64,000 nt of DNA from Labrys wisconsinensis (GCF_030814995.1 NZ_JAUSVX010000026.1:34553-98552), one strand, 5' to 3'; shown: positions 38,083 to 47,865, counted from the first letter of the stretch. The notes: generated from the sequence alone by a model not told the origin. Numbers and translations: made by a program.

Positions 38083-39024
38083 TCAGCACGCGTCGGCGAA
38101 GGCGACCCTGCGCAGCAGAGCCACCGATTTGCGCACGCCCTCCAACGGCGGCAGCAGGCTGTCCTCGTGTTCGATCGAGAGCACGTCGTCATAGCCGGCC
38201 ATGCGCAGGGCGGCGCAGAACTGCCGCCACCAGGTCTCTCCGTGACCGTAGCCGAGCGTCACATAGTTCCAGCTGCGGTGGGCGACGTCCGAGGCCGGGC
38301 GCGTGTCGAGCACGCCGTCGATCCCCGCCGGCACCGGCTCGATGCGGGTGTCCTTGGCGTGGACGTAATAGATCGCCGCGCCGAGCTCGCGGATGGCCAT
38401 CAGCGGATCGGCGCCCATCCAGATGGGGTGGCTGGGATCGTAGTTCGCCCCGACGATCGGGCCGGTGACCTCGCGCAGGCGACGCAGGGTCGAGGGGCTG
38501 TAGACGGCCTGGCCGCCGTGGAACTCCAGGCAGATCTGGCGGATGCCGTGCTCGCGAGCCGTGACGACGAGGTCGCGCCAATAGGGGATGAGCACCGAAT
38601 TCCACTGATAGTCGAGAATGGTGCGGCACTCCGGCGGCCATTCGGTGACGATCCAGTTCGGATTGGCGTCGCCCGGTCCGCCGGGCAGGCCGGACATCAT
38701 GACGATGCGGTCGACGCCGAGAAGCTTCGCCAGCCGGAAGGTTTTTAGCGTGACCTCGTGCTGCCGCCGCCCTTCGGCGCCGGGATGCAGCGGATTGCCC
38801 GAGCAGTTCAGCGCCGAGATCGCCAGGCCGTGATCGGCAAGGCGGGCGACGAAGGCGCGCCGGGCCGCGTCGTCCTCGATCATGCGGTCGAGATCGAGAT
38901 GCGGCGATGTCGACCAGTTGCCGCAGGCGAATTCGAGACAGTCGAGGCCAAGCTCTGCTGCTGCCGTCAGCATGGCGTCGAACGCAAGGTCGGGAAGGCT
39001 GTCCGTCAGCATGCCGAGCTTCAT
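38083..39024 (-). CDS. Sugar phosphate isomerase/epimerase (TIM barrel)
   Basis: Xylose-isomerase-like TIM-barrel enzyme of 313 residues. MKLGMLTDSLPDLAFDAMLTAAAELGLDCLEF opens the barrel, and metal-site residues are suggested by CLEFHGG, NYDPSHPIW, YYVHAKDTRI and LSIEHED. It is first in the operon with an RbsABC-type importer and a Gfo/Idh enzyme, a set often seen in inositol or rare-sugar catabolism. The start at 39024 begins the fold; an in-frame upstream extension is AT-rich intergenic DNA. Confidence 0.88.
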   Translation of the reverse strand: MKLGMLTDSLPDLAFDAMLTAAAELGLDCLEFACGNWSTSPHLDLDRMIEDDAARRAFVARLADHGLAISALNCSGNPLHPGAEGRRQHEVTLKTFRLAKLLGVDRIVMMSGLPGGPGDANPNWIVTEWPPECRTILDYQWNSVLIPYWRDLVVTAREHGIRQICLEFHGGQAVYSPSTLRRLREVTGPIVGANYDPSHPIWMGADPLMAIRELGAAIYYVHAKDTRIEPVPAGIDGVLDTRPASDVAHRSWNYVTLGYGHGETWWRQFCAALRMAGYDDVLSIEHEDSLLPPLEGVRKSVALLRRVAFADAC

Positions 39025-39969
39025 CGAGGCGCACCGGAAACGAAAGTCGAAGGGGACAAGTAGAAGTTCACGAAGAATGGAGACGACCCCGTGCAATGCG
39101 AGATGAGAAGGCTCCAAATCAGAAAGTCCGCATCGCCACGGCCTTTCCAGCGAGCTCAAGTCACTCCAGTTGCTTCAGACGAGCAATAACATCTCGTTCA
39201 AGAAAAGCAACAAGCAAATTCAAAGCTTCGAAAGATTATCCAATGTACTGAAAGAAAGCAAAAGTATTGCCGTTTGCCGGAAACAGGCAATCGCGCGTAT
39301 GCAGACGTGCGGTGCAGCCGAGCTCGGGCCACCGAAGCGCCCACTCGGTCGGACGGTCCGTCACGGCGGCGCGGAAATGTAGGAGGCGCTGCCGCAATCG
39401 GTGGGGCAGATCGGCAGCACGGTGGCGCCGAGATGGCGCAGCTCCGTGCGGCTCGGCGCGCGGCCCTCGCCGCGAAGCAGCAGGCGATCGCCAGCCGCGA
39501 CGACGCCGCCTCCGATCCGGGCCACGGATCGGGCAAAGGGCGGCGGGCGTCGAGTTGCGCGCATGGCGAGGCAATGCCGGCGGATGGCGGAGCATATCAG
39601 GCGCGTTGGCCGCCGCAACAGGCCGGCTACACAGGCCGGCCGCGCCGTTGCCGGTCGCAGCGATCGGGCGCCTCAGGGCACGAGGCCAGGACGACTTCGC
39701 GTTCATCGCCGCCTGAGCCGGGTCCTGTCGAGCCTCGGCCTCGAACGCGCGGCTGAGGTCCGGCTTCCCTCCCCGCGTCCCAACTTCCGCAAGGCCGCCA
39801 TGCAGTCATCGCAACCCGCTGCAGCGCCCCCTGGAAGGTGAACGAACGACGCATTCTGCAAGTGGCAAAGTGTCTCGTTCTTGGCGGACTCCGCGTCACG
39901 CACCTGTCGTCGACGTCCGTCACCAGCAACCCGGCCGCACAACGGCCCTATATCTGAACAGGTGCTACC
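39025..39969. other. Long intergenic region upstream of the sugar operon
   Basis: About 945 bp. The first 250 bp are relatively AT-rich and should carry the leftward operon's promoter, though no boxes are clear. From 39290 to 39960 it is GC-rich with overlapping open frames on both strands. One short minus frame ending at 39361 (with RSVARIGGGVVAAGDRLLL and LPICPTDCGSASYISA) looks somewhat protein-like but has no ribosome-binding site or family match. I do not call it a gene. Confidence 0.4.
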
Positions 39970-40158
39970 ATGAACCTTCGACTGATCATCCTGCTGGCCG
40001 CGGCCAGCCTTGCCTCCACGCCAGCTTTCGCCACCCACGGCAACCCGAAAGACTTCTACGCCGTGCAGCGATATGCGCCCAAGCAGGCCGCCGACGCCGA
40101 CACGACCGGCGCCGTCGCGCCCAAGCCCGCGGGACACGGCCACAAGCATCACCGCTGA
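39970..40158 (+). CDS. Small exported His-rich protein
   Basis: A 62-residue protein not recognised. A signal peptide MNLRLIILLAAASLASTPAFA is followed by a short polar mature part (THGNPKDFYAVQRYAPKQ...) ending GHGHKHHR. The His-rich tail could bind metal. AGGTG lies upstream of the ATG. The clean signal peptide supports a real gene. Neighbours give no hint of role. Confidence 0.6.
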   Translation: MNLRLIILLAAASLASTPAFATHGNPKDFYAVQRYAPKQAADADTTGAVAPKPAGHGHKHHR

Positions 40159-40340
40159 AGCCGCCCGTCGGCACGACCGGCACCGTCGCGTCGGGAGGCG
40201 CGGCGGCAGCGACGGAGAAGGGCCTTGCCGGCGGCGCCATCCAGGGGATAGCCGGCCGTGTCGCCCAGCGACGGCTTTGCCGGACCGGAACCGTACAGCG
40301 CCCCCGAACGGACGGGAACGCCACGACCGCGATTCACGGC

Positions 40341-40440
40341 TTGCCCCACAGCGACCGCCGGATTAATCTCGGTTGCAACGCACTCCAATTGCACGGATGC
40401 GGGGCTCGGGGGAGCCTCAGGACCATGAAGTTGGCGTCAA
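40341..40440. repeat. Repeat element copy A, before an AT-rich orphan module
   Basis: About 100 bp closely resembling 57516-57620. The two share TGCGGGGCTCGGGGGAGC exactly (here 40398-40415), the flanking CTCGGTTGCAxxGCAC...ATTGC and the downstream ...TTGGCGxCA. Roughly 75% of aligned bases match. Both copies precede AT-rich genes with no known relatives. It fills most of the 361-bp gap at 40159-40519. Confidence 0.6.
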
Positions 40441-40519
40441 ACGCCGCTGCCGTGTTGTTTCCGGCGGCTGCATGTTCGCATGTCGATTGAGACGGTCGAA
40501 GAAATATTGCAACGACATC

Positions 40520-41197
40520 ATGAATGTCGAAAAGTTTCAATTTCTGCGGAATTGCCTGAGGCAGGCTGCAGTCACCATTATGACCGCGGGTCAGGCCCTG
40601 TTCTTTCCGAAGAACTATTGGATTATGCTTATTTCATTCGGCATACTGATTGACATATGCAAGGGTGAGAGGTCCACCCTTGCAAAACGATCGGCGATCG
40701 CGCTTCTGGTAGTATCTATAATATTTTTAATCACAATTATAGCCTATGACATGAATCATAGAATTATATTTTATGACAAACTGGAAAATTTCAGGCTTAG
40801 ATTGTTTGATAGCAATTCCATAAGGAATTATGGTGAAGAAAATTTGATTTCTTCCAGCAATCTCACGCTATACATAAGACTATTTACACTCATTTCGGCA
40901 ATTGTCGCATCGACAGTGCTTCTTATATTCATTCAACACAAAGAATTATATGGAAAACTCACCATTGATACCAGTTGGATTTTTGTAATCGCTTCGCTCT
41001 TCCTCATGGTCGACATGTACATTCCATCCAGGATGGTGCGAAGCTTTAATACCAATTACAACAACCTATATTGGTACATGGCGCTTTCCTCTCTGCGGCA
41101 GTTCACAATTTTTGTCACGCTATGCTCAATATGCATATTTGCATCACAAGAGATAAATAGATACACCAAATTCATAATTGAGAAAGAATCAAACTAG
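40520..41197 (+). CDS. Hypothetical membrane protein, AT-rich
   Basis: A 225-residue protein not recognised. Four to five predicted membrane helices: YWIMLISFGILIDI, AIALLVVSIIFLITIIAY, LFTLISAIVASTVLLIFI, WIFVIASLFLMVDMYI, and FTIFVTLCSICIF. No catalytic motif seen. Base composition is very AT-rich relative to the chromosome, with AT-ending codons, indicating acquisition. The start at 40520 is chosen where AT-rich coding begins; its ribosome-binding site is weak. The next gene, also AT-rich, begins 114 bp later and may belong to the same insert. Confidence 0.65.
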   Translation: MNVEKFQFLRNCLRQAAVTIMTAGQALFFPKNYWIMLISFGILIDICKGERSTLAKRSAIALLVVSIIFLITIIAYDMNHRIIFYDKLENFRLRLFDSNSIRNYGEENLISSSNLTLYIRLFTLISAIVASTVLLIFIQHKELYGKLTIDTSWIFVIASLFLMVDMYIPSRMVRSFNTNYNNLYWYMALSSLRQFTIFVTLCSICIFASQEINRYTKFIIEKESN

Positions 41198-41311
41198 AAT
41201 CAAATATACATTATTGGCGAAATCTTGCGACCGATGACAGATAATGGCGCTAACTACCTAGTACGACAAATATAGCACTGGAGACGTTTTCCGCAGGTGG
41301 ATTTTACGGAT

Positions 41312-41785
41312 ATGAGCGTCGGAAAACATTACTCTAATATCCTCAATTTCTATGACAAAATCAGAGGGAAGACGCGTCTCCGCCACAAGCTGATCAGACT
41401 GGAGCAATGCGGCTGGGACATCGAGGAAGCCAAATGTCTCACTTCGAGCGTTTTTCAGATCGGCATGTCGAAGGATACCCTGTTGGCGACAATACAAAAG
41501 GAATTGGAAGGACCAGAACCCGGAACTGCCGGATACTCAATCCTCGATGCCCATGTCGGGCAAAAATTCTCTAGAGATCAGCAACCGAATATCGATTATA
41601 CGGACAACCATGGGTGCGACACATATTTTGTTCATCATTTTTCCTTTCCAAAGGATGGAATTGTGCCGTTAGGGAAGAAATATAGGTTGACATTCCATTT
41701 CCTTCTCAAGGATGACCGACTCATGGCGATAGGCATATCGCGCCCCGACTATTCGGCCATGATAGACACACCGATCGAGGCCTGA
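41312..41785 (+). CDS. Hypothetical protein, AT-rich module
   Basis: A 157-residue soluble protein not recognised. No signal peptide or membrane segment. It starts MSVGKHYSNILNFYDKIRGKTRLRHKLIRLEQ and ends in a beta-rich part (TYFVHHFSFPKDGIVPLGKKYRLTFHFLLKDDRLMAIGIS). ATG at 41312 follows GCAGGTGG by 11 bp; GTG at 41297 is possible. Composition is below the chromosomal GC, and it pairs with the preceding membrane protein in an island about 1.3 kb long. Confidence 0.6.
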   Translation: MSVGKHYSNILNFYDKIRGKTRLRHKLIRLEQCGWDIEEAKCLTSSVFQIGMSKDTLLATIQKELEGPEPGTAGYSILDAHVGQKFSRDQQPNIDYTDNHGCDTYFVHHFSFPKDGIVPLGKKYRLTFHFLLKDDRLMAIGISRPDYSAMIDTPIEA

Positions 41786-41861
41786 ACGGCCGCCGGCCTA
41801 TCCACACCGGCCGAGCCTGCCCCTCGCGAGCCGGCCTCACCCCAACGCTGGCCGAAGGGCC

Positions 41862-42896
41862 TCACCCCGGCCCGGCCGGCGCCCCCGCCGCCGGATGCGG
41901 GGCCTGGATCGGTGCCGCCTCGGCCTCGGGCGCTTCCCCGCGCGGGCCGAGCAACGCCCGGGCCGCCTTGACCAGCGGGCCCCAATAGGCGCCGACGAGG
42001 CTGCGGTGCTCGTGCCCCTCCTCGCCGATGCCGAAGGCCAGACGCTCGCGCTCGTCCGGGATGTAGAGCGTGCCGAAGGCCCAGTCCCACACCGAGAGGC
42101 ACAGCCCAAGATTCTTGTCGAAATGCCGGGTGTCGGTGCTGTGGTGGATCTGGTGGTGCGCCGGGCTCTGGATGACGTAGCCGAGCCAGCCGCGCGCCGG
42201 GATCCACAGATGGCTGTGGCGCAGGTGCAGGATCGTCATCATGAACAGCAGCAGCAGGATGTTGAGGTGGAACAGCGTCAGCTCCTGCGCCGCCGGCCCG
42301 AGGGCATAGCCGGCGAGCCCGTAGAAGCCGCCCATCGCCAGGGCGTTGGCGAGCGGGAACAGAAGCACCTCCACCGGGTGCTGGCGCCATTCGGTGAAGG
42401 GCGTCAGCACCTCGGCCGAATGATGCACCTTGTGGAACTCCCACATCGCCGGGATGCGGTGCAGGATCCAGTGCGCCACCCAGTAGCCGAGGTCGAAGAT
42501 CAGGACATAGCCCACCGTCACCAGCCCGGTCAGCAGCCAGGACGGCTCGCTCTCGAAGCGCGAGGGCCCGAAGGCGGCGGTCAGCGCGTGGCGGATGCCG
42601 CCGCTCACCATCTCGCTGGTGATGAAATATTCGACGATGCCCGCCCAGAACAGGAAGCTCGTCACGAAGAACATCTTGTAGTCGATCAGCGAGGACGGGT
42701 GCCGGAAGATGCGCGCGGGAAAGGCCGCCCGAGCGAAGGCGCGCAGGCGCGGCAGCATCCGCCGCGGCCGGGCCAGGACGAAGACGGCCGCGGCGGTCAG
42801 GAAAGCGCCCATCAGCGAGGGCAGGCTGAAGGGATCCGCGATGTTGAGGAAGCGGATCAGCGGGAAGCTGACCAGTTCCCGCAGGGTGTCGAGCAT
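41862..42896 (-). CDS. Sterol desaturase/fatty acid hydroxylase family protein
   Basis: Membrane di-iron hydroxylase of 344 residues. The His clusters are present: HWILH (142-146), HKVHH (155-159) and the C-terminal HHQIHH, between several hydrophobic helices. Such enzymes hydroxylate or desaturate lipids (hopanoids, carotenoids, ornithine lipids, sterol-like compounds). The start at 42896 (MLDTLREL) gives a sensible first helix. The last 40 residues are Ala/Pro-rich. Substrate unknown. Confidence 0.88.
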   Translation of the reverse strand: MLDTLRELVSFPLIRFLNIADPFSLPSLMGAFLTAAAVFVLARPRRMLPRLRAFARAAFPARIFRHPSSLIDYKMFFVTSFLFWAGIVEYFITSEMVSGGIRHALTAAFGPSRFESEPSWLLTGLVTVGYVLIFDLGYWVAHWILHRIPAMWEFHKVHHSAEVLTPFTEWRQHPVEVLLFPLANALAMGGFYGLAGYALGPAAQELTLFHLNILLLLFMMTILHLRHSHLWIPARGWLGYVIQSPAHHQIHHSTDTRHFDKNLGLCLSVWDWAFGTLYIPDERERLAFGIGEEGHEHRSLVGAYWGPLVKAARALLGPRGEAPEAEAAPIQAPHPAAGAPAGPG

Positions 42897-43002
42897 GGCG
42901 GAACTCCCTCGCCGGCCGGGCGCAGGCGGCGGCGCCCCCGGCCCGCGCGGGAGCCTGCGCCGGCAATGACTAAGATCCGGTTTCAACGCCCGCGGGCGGC
43001 CC

Positions 43003-45291
43003 TCAGCGCTTGCGCAGCATGGCGCCGAGCACGTTGGAGAAGTCGTCGGTCCAAGCCGTCACGCCCACCGTCACATCAGCCGGGACGAGCGGCTGCCAGC
43101 CGGGGCGGCCGAGCAGCCGGTCCGTCACGGCCGGGCTGCGGCTCAGCATCACCACCTCGGTCGGGAAGCTGCGCTCGGCGAGCGAGGGCACCAGCGCCGC
43201 CGAGGCCGCGCGCGGCATCACCACGCCGGCGAGGCCGAAATGCTCGGCCAGGGCCGCGACCTGCCCGGTGACGTCGAGATAGCGGTTGGTGGTGTTGAGG
43301 ATGATGGCGCCGCCGGGCGCGAGCTTGCCGAGATACATCGCGAAGGCTTCCACCGTCAGCAGATGCACCGGGATGGAATCGGAGGAAAAGGCGTCGAGCA
43401 CGATGGCGTCGTAGGCGACGGGCTCCTCGGCCAGCATCAGCCGGGCATCGCCGGTGACGATCCCGGCCGCCGGCGCGCAGGCGTCGAGGAAGCGGAACCA
43501 GCGGGGATCCCTGGCGATGCGGATGACGCTGGGATCGATCTCGAAGAAGGTCCAGGCCTCCCCGGGCTGCGCCTGGCAGGCCAGGCTGCCGGCGCCGAGG
43601 CCGGCGACGGCCACCTGCGCCAGAGGCCCGCCATGGGCCGCCCGCAGCGCCGTCATGGCCTGGTCGATGCCGCCGCCGAAGCTGTAATAGGACAGCGGCT
43701 CGGGGCGGCCCGCGGCGGGCTCGCCGTCCGCCTGCTTCAGGCGCATGGTGCCGTGCACGGTGCTGCCGTGGACGATGTCGCGATAGCGCCCGCCCTCGCT
43801 CAGCACCAGCCGGTTGACGCCGAAGAAGGAGCGCACGGCGTGCTCGGTGGTGCCGCCGTCGGTGGCGATGGCGAGCACCGCCAGGAGGGCGGCCGCGGCG
43901 CCGGCGCTGCGCAGGGGCACCCGACGCTCGAACCAGATCGCGCCGGCGCCGGCGGCGACGAGGCAGGCGCCGACGACGAAGACCGCCGACCCCGGCAGCA
44001 GGGGCCGGACCAGCCAGAAGGCGGCGACGGCGAGGGCGAAGCCGGCGAGCTCGGCCGCGGCGCGCCTCAGGCGCGGCGCCGCCGCGGCGGGCATGCAGGC
44101 GAGCGCCAGCACGATCAGGATCGGATATTCGTAGATGCCGTTGAAGACGAGCGGGCTGACCAGGCCGGTGAACAGGCCGCCGAGCACGCCGCCCAGCGAC
44201 ATCAGGAGATAGAACGCCGTCAGGTCCCGCGCCCCGGGCCGCAGGCGGTAGAGCTCGCCGTGGCACATCAGGGCGGCGGCGAAGAAGGCGCCGAGATGCA
44301 GCGCCAGGCTGGCGAGGAGGCTGGCATCGAGCCAGTAGAAGCCGGCGCAGAGCAGCGCCGCCGCGGCCGGCCAGAGCCGGATCGCCAGGGCGTGCGGGAT
44401 CGGCGGCCTGTCGCGGAAGGCCAGCACGAAGGTCAGGAGGTAGAGCGCGAGCGGCGCCACCCACAGGAAGGGCACGGCGGCGATGTCGGTCGAGATATGG
44501 GCGGTGACCGCCACCAGCAGGCCCGAGGGCACCAGGGCCAACAGCACCCAGGCGGCGCGGCGACGCAGGCCGATGCGCTCCGCCGGTCCGGCTGGCTCCG
44601 CCGCGGCCGCGCCCGCCGCGCCCCGGCCGGCCACGCAGGCCGCGCCGAGGGCGATGCCGCCGGCCAGGAGCGCGAAGCCGGCGTCCCAGGCGAGGGTCTG
44701 GCGGCCGAGCGTGAGGAACGGCTCGATGCCGGTGGGATAGGCCAGCAGCGCGGCGAAACTGCCGAGGTTGGAGGCGCCGTAGAGGAAATAGGGATCCGCC
44801 GCCTGCGGATGGCCCGAGCGCGAAAACCAGCTCTGCAGCAGCGGGCCGTTGCCGGCCACGGCGAAGAAGGGCAGGCCAACCGAGAGCGCGAAGACGCCGA
44901 GCAGCCAGACCGCCTCGTGGTCGGCGCCGGGACGGCCGAGCCGGTCGCTGACGCCGATCGGCAGCGCCAGCGCGAAGGTGCCGGCGATGAGGGCGAGATG
45001 CACGAGGGCGCCGGCCCGGACGGAGAGGTACCTGGCCGAGAGATGGGCGTAGAGATAGCCGAGCAGCAGCAGGCCCTGGAAGACCACCATCGCCACCGAC
45101 CACACCGCCGGCGTGCCGCCGAGGCGCGGCAGCACCATCTTCGTGAACATCGGCTGCACCGAGAACAGCAGGAAGGCGGAGAGGAACAGGGTGGCCGCGA
45201 ACACCGGCAGCGTGAGGGACTGGAGGCCCCGAAGCCCGGAAGGCCCGGTCGCGGCGCGGCGCGCATCGGCGACGGAGAGGTCGAGCGACAT
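43003..45291 (-). CDS. Membrane-anchored spermidine-synthase-like protein
   Basis: A 762-residue fusion. About ten to twelve hydrophobic helices (residues 20-450; FAATLFLSAFLLFSVQPMFTKMVLPRLGG at the start) precede a class I methyltransferase-like domain (VAVAGLGAGSLACQA, FFEIDPSVIRIA, VTGDARLML, IVLDAFSSDSIPVHLLT). The soluble part resembles polyamine aminopropyltransferases, though such fused proteins are not proven spermidine synthases. The start at 45291 follows GGAGG; a start 11 codons earlier is possible. Confidence 0.85.
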   Translation of the reverse strand: MSLDLSVADARRAATGPSGLRGLQSLTLPVFAATLFLSAFLLFSVQPMFTKMVLPRLGGTPAVWSVAMVVFQGLLLLGYLYAHLSARYLSVRAGALVHLALIAGTFALALPIGVSDRLGRPGADHEAVWLLGVFALSVGLPFFAVAGNGPLLQSWFSRSGHPQAADPYFLYGASNLGSFAALLAYPTGIEPFLTLGRQTLAWDAGFALLAGGIALGAACVAGRGAAGAAAAEPAGPAERIGLRRRAAWVLLALVPSGLLVAVTAHISTDIAAVPFLWVAPLALYLLTFVLAFRDRPPIPHALAIRLWPAAAALLCAGFYWLDASLLASLALHLGAFFAAALMCHGELYRLRPGARDLTAFYLLMSLGGVLGGLFTGLVSPLVFNGIYEYPILIVLALACMPAAAAPRLRRAAAELAGFALAVAAFWLVRPLLPGSAVFVVGACLVAAGAGAIWFERRVPLRSAGAAAALLAVLAIATDGGTTEHAVRSFFGVNRLVLSEGGRYRDIVHGSTVHGTMRLKQADGEPAAGRPEPLSYYSFGGGIDQAMTALRAAHGGPLAQVAVAGLGAGSLACQAQPGEAWTFFEIDPSVIRIARDPRWFRFLDACAPAAGIVTGDARLMLAEEPVAYDAIVLDAFSSDSIPVHLLTVEAFAMYLGKLAPGGAIILNTTNRYLDVTGQVAALAEHFGLAGVVMPRAASAALVPSLAERSFPTEVVMLSRSPAVTDRLLGRPGWQPLVPADVTVGVTAWTDDFSNVLGAMLRKR

Positions 45292-45490
45292 GGAACCGGC
45301 GGCCTCCAGGCAAGGGCGGGCCACTGTGCCGGCAGGCGCCTTAAGATCGCCTTACGGCATGGTTGCGCCGCGGGGCCGGAGGCTGGTGCTTTTCATCCCA
45401 GCATAAATCTGGACCTTCCCGGCCGGCGGCGGCACCGGCAAGAAGCGGCGGGCCCGGACCCTGGCGGGCTCTCTCGCCAAGTGCCTTGCC

Positions 45491-46939
45491 ATGTCCGAAT
45501 TGACAGCAGGCGCGGCGCCCGGAACGGCGCGGCGCCATTTCAGGACCACGGCGCTGATCATCGCCAGCGCCATGTTCATGGAGCAGCTCGACGCCACCGT
45601 GCTGGCGACGGCCCTGCCGACCATGGCGCGTTCCTTCGCCGTCTCGCCGGCGCAGATGAGCATCGCGCTGACCGCCTATCTCCTCAGCCTGGCGGCGCTG
45701 ATCCCGGCCAGCGGCTGGGTCGCCGACCGGTTCGGCGCCCGCAGCGTGTTCTCCGCCGCCATCGGCGTGTTCATGCTGGGCTCGATCCTCGGCGCCGCGG
45801 CGCCGACCCTGCCGCTGCTGGCGGCGGCCCGGCTGCTGCAGGGCGCCGGCGGCGCCATGATGGTGCCGGTCGGCCGCCTGGTGCTGCTGCGCAGCGTCGA
45901 CAAGCGCGACCTGGTCTCCGCCATGGGCTGGCTGCTGGTGCCGGCCCTGATCGGCCCGGTGCTCGGCCCGCCGGTCGGCGGCCTCATCGTCACCTGGCTC
46001 GACTGGCGCTGGATCTTCTACGTCAACATTCCGATCGGCTGTGTCGGCCTGGCGCTGACCCGGGCCTTCATCCCGGATCTCCGGGAGGAGCGGCACGAGC
46101 CGTTCGACGGCCGCGGCTTCCTGCTTTCGGGCGCCGCCCTCGCCTGCCTGCTGTTCGGCTTCGAGACCGCGAGCCGCGCCAGCGCCGGCGAGGCGCCGCT
46201 GGCCGCCCTGCTCGTCGGCGCCGGCCTGGCCTTCGGCGCGGCCTATGTCGTCCATGCCCGCCGGCCGGGCGCGGCCCCGCCGATCCTCGACCTCAGTCTG
46301 ATGCGCATACCGACCTTCCGCATCTCGGTGATCGCCGGCTCCCTCACCCGCATCACCCAGGGGGCCCAGCCTTTCCTGCTGCCCCTGATGATGCAGGCGG
46401 GCTTCGGCCTGTCGGCGGCGACGAGCGGGCTCCTCACCTTCGCCACCGCCTGCGGCTTCGTGCTGATGAAGGCGGCGGCCGCGCCGATCCTGCGGCGCTT
46501 CGGCTTCCGCACCACGCTGATCTGGAACAGCCTCGTCTCCAGCCTGCTCTATGCCGGCTGCGCGCTGTTCCGGCCGGGCTGGCCGCACTGGGCCATCGCC
46601 GCCGTGCTGCTGGTCTGCGGCCTGTCGATGTCGCTCCAGTTCGCCGCCTACAACGCCGTCTGCTACGACGACATCCCGCCGGCACGGACCGCCGCAGCCA
46701 ACAGCTTCTACAGCACCTTCCAGCAGCTGATGCTCTCCTGCGGCATCTGCACCGGCGCGCTGGCCCTCAGCGCATCCCGGCTGGCCTTCGGCCACGCGCA
46801 GGTCATGCCGGCCGATTTCTCCGTCGCCTTCCTCGCCGTCACCGCGATCTCGCTCTTGGCCTGCCCGGTCAGTGCCGCCCTGCCGCACCGGGCCGGCGCC
46901 GCCATGAGCGGCCATCGCGGGCCGCGCCGGGACGAATAG
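45491..46939 (+). CDS. MFS transporter, DHA2 (EmrB/QacA-like) drug exporter
   Basis: Proton-driven multidrug exporter of 482 residues and about 13-14 helices. Motifs AMFMEQLDATVLATALPTMA and WVADRFGARSVF (loop 2-3), RLLQGAGGAMMVPVGRLVLLR (motif B) and GPPVGGLIVTWLDWRWIFYVNIPIG (motif C region) are all clear. No HlyD-type partner gene is adjacent, so export across the inner membrane only is likely. It diverges from the spermidine-synthase-like gene over about 200 bp. Confidence 0.9.
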   Translation: MSELTAGAAPGTARRHFRTTALIIASAMFMEQLDATVLATALPTMARSFAVSPAQMSIALTAYLLSLAALIPASGWVADRFGARSVFSAAIGVFMLGSILGAAAPTLPLLAAARLLQGAGGAMMVPVGRLVLLRSVDKRDLVSAMGWLLVPALIGPVLGPPVGGLIVTWLDWRWIFYVNIPIGCVGLALTRAFIPDLREERHEPFDGRGFLLSGAALACLLFGFETASRASAGEAPLAALLVGAGLAFGAAYVVHARRPGAAPPILDLSLMRIPTFRISVIAGSLTRITQGAQPFLLPLMMQAGFGLSAATSGLLTFATACGFVLMKAAAAPILRRFGFRTTLIWNSLVSSLLYAGCALFRPGWPHWAIAAVLLVCGLSMSLQFAAYNAVCYDDIPPARTAAANSFYSTFQQLMLSCGICTGALALSASRLAFGHAQVMPADFSVAFLAVTAISLLACPVSAALPHRAGAAMSGHRGPRRDE

Positions 46940-47028
46940 CCGGGTGCGTTGGCGGCCGGGTTCAGCCCGCGTTCATGGTCGATCCACCACCCTCCGCCGG
47001 TCGGCGTTGGGGCGGGAATGGAGGCGAC

Positions 47029-47745
47029 ATGGCCAGGACCGCGCTCGCGATGGCGCTGATTCTGCTCGCGGCGGCGTTGCCGGCCCGGGCCGAGACCTGC
47101 CCGCAGCCGTCCACGCCCACGGCAACGATGACGCCGGCGCCGCGCCCCGATCTGAGGCCGGACCGGCAGGCTGCTATCCGCGACGCGCTGGCGGCCAGGG
47201 CCTATGGCGCCATCGCCCTGGGCGATTCGATCATGGAAGGCTGGAGCGAGCAGCGCCTGAGCCGCGATCTCGGCATGCCGGTGCTCGATGCCGGCTTCGG
47301 CCAGGACGGGACGGAGCACGTGCTCTGGCGGCTGCAGGCGCCGGACTGGCGCCGGCAATCGCCCCGCATCGTGCTGCTCCTGGTCGGGACGAACGACATC
47401 GGCTACCCCGCCTGCGCCATCGCCTGGGGCATCCGGACGGTGGCCGCCAAGGCACAGGCGCTGTTTCCGCAGGCCCGGATCCTGGTCACCGCCATCCTGC
47501 CGCGCGGCACCGACATGCTGGGCGGGGACGAGCGGATCCGCGCGGTCAACGCCGCGCTCGCGGCCGCCGCCGCGTCGGCTGGATTCGCATTCTTCGATCC
47601 GCACGACGCCTTCCTGTGCGGACACCACACGCCATGCCCGCTGTTCCAGCCCGACCTCAACCTTCACCTGACCGCCCGCGGCTATGACGAGCTGGACGCG
47701 CGCCTCGCCGCCTTCCTGGCCGGACGAGGGCTCGAGCCCCGATGA
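47029..47745 (+). CDS. SGNH/GDSL-family hydrolase, exported
   Basis: Serine esterase-type hydrolase of 238 residues. A signal peptide (MARTALAMALILLAAALPARA) is followed by block I GDSIMEGW with the nucleophile Ser, block III GTND, and block V DLNLHLTARGY with Asp and His. This resembles platelet-activating-factor acetylhydrolase-like GDSL lipases. GAGGCGAC precedes the start. It probably acts in the periplasm on an ester or acetyl group. It follows the MFS gene by about 90 bp and may be co-transcribed. Confidence 0.88.
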   Translation: MARTALAMALILLAAALPARAETCPQPSTPTATMTPAPRPDLRPDRQAAIRDALAARAYGAIALGDSIMEGWSEQRLSRDLGMPVLDAGFGQDGTEHVLWRLQAPDWRRQSPRIVLLLVGTNDIGYPACAIAWGIRTVAAKAQALFPQARILVTAILPRGTDMLGGDERIRAVNAALAAAAASAGFAFFDPHDAFLCGHHTPCPLFQPDLNLHLTARGYDELDARLAAFLAGRGLEPR

Positions 47746-47865
47746 CCCCGACGATGCCCGCGCGGTCGCGCGCGACGGGCACGATCCCGGAGCGACCTTT
47801 CCCTTGCGCCTGCGCACAACTTCCGTAACCTCCGGTCATCTCCGACCATCCGGAGCACAGGCACC

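Noticed and set aside
39361..39618. Possible small protein on the minus strand
   Set aside because: Part of the translation looks plausible, but there is no ribosome-binding site, signal peptide or family, and competing frames exist on both strands.
43240..47745. 1500-codon plus-strand frame through several genes
   Set aside because: It runs antisense to the spermidine-synthase-like gene and out of frame with the MFS gene; only its last part coincides with a real gene (the SGNH hydrolase).
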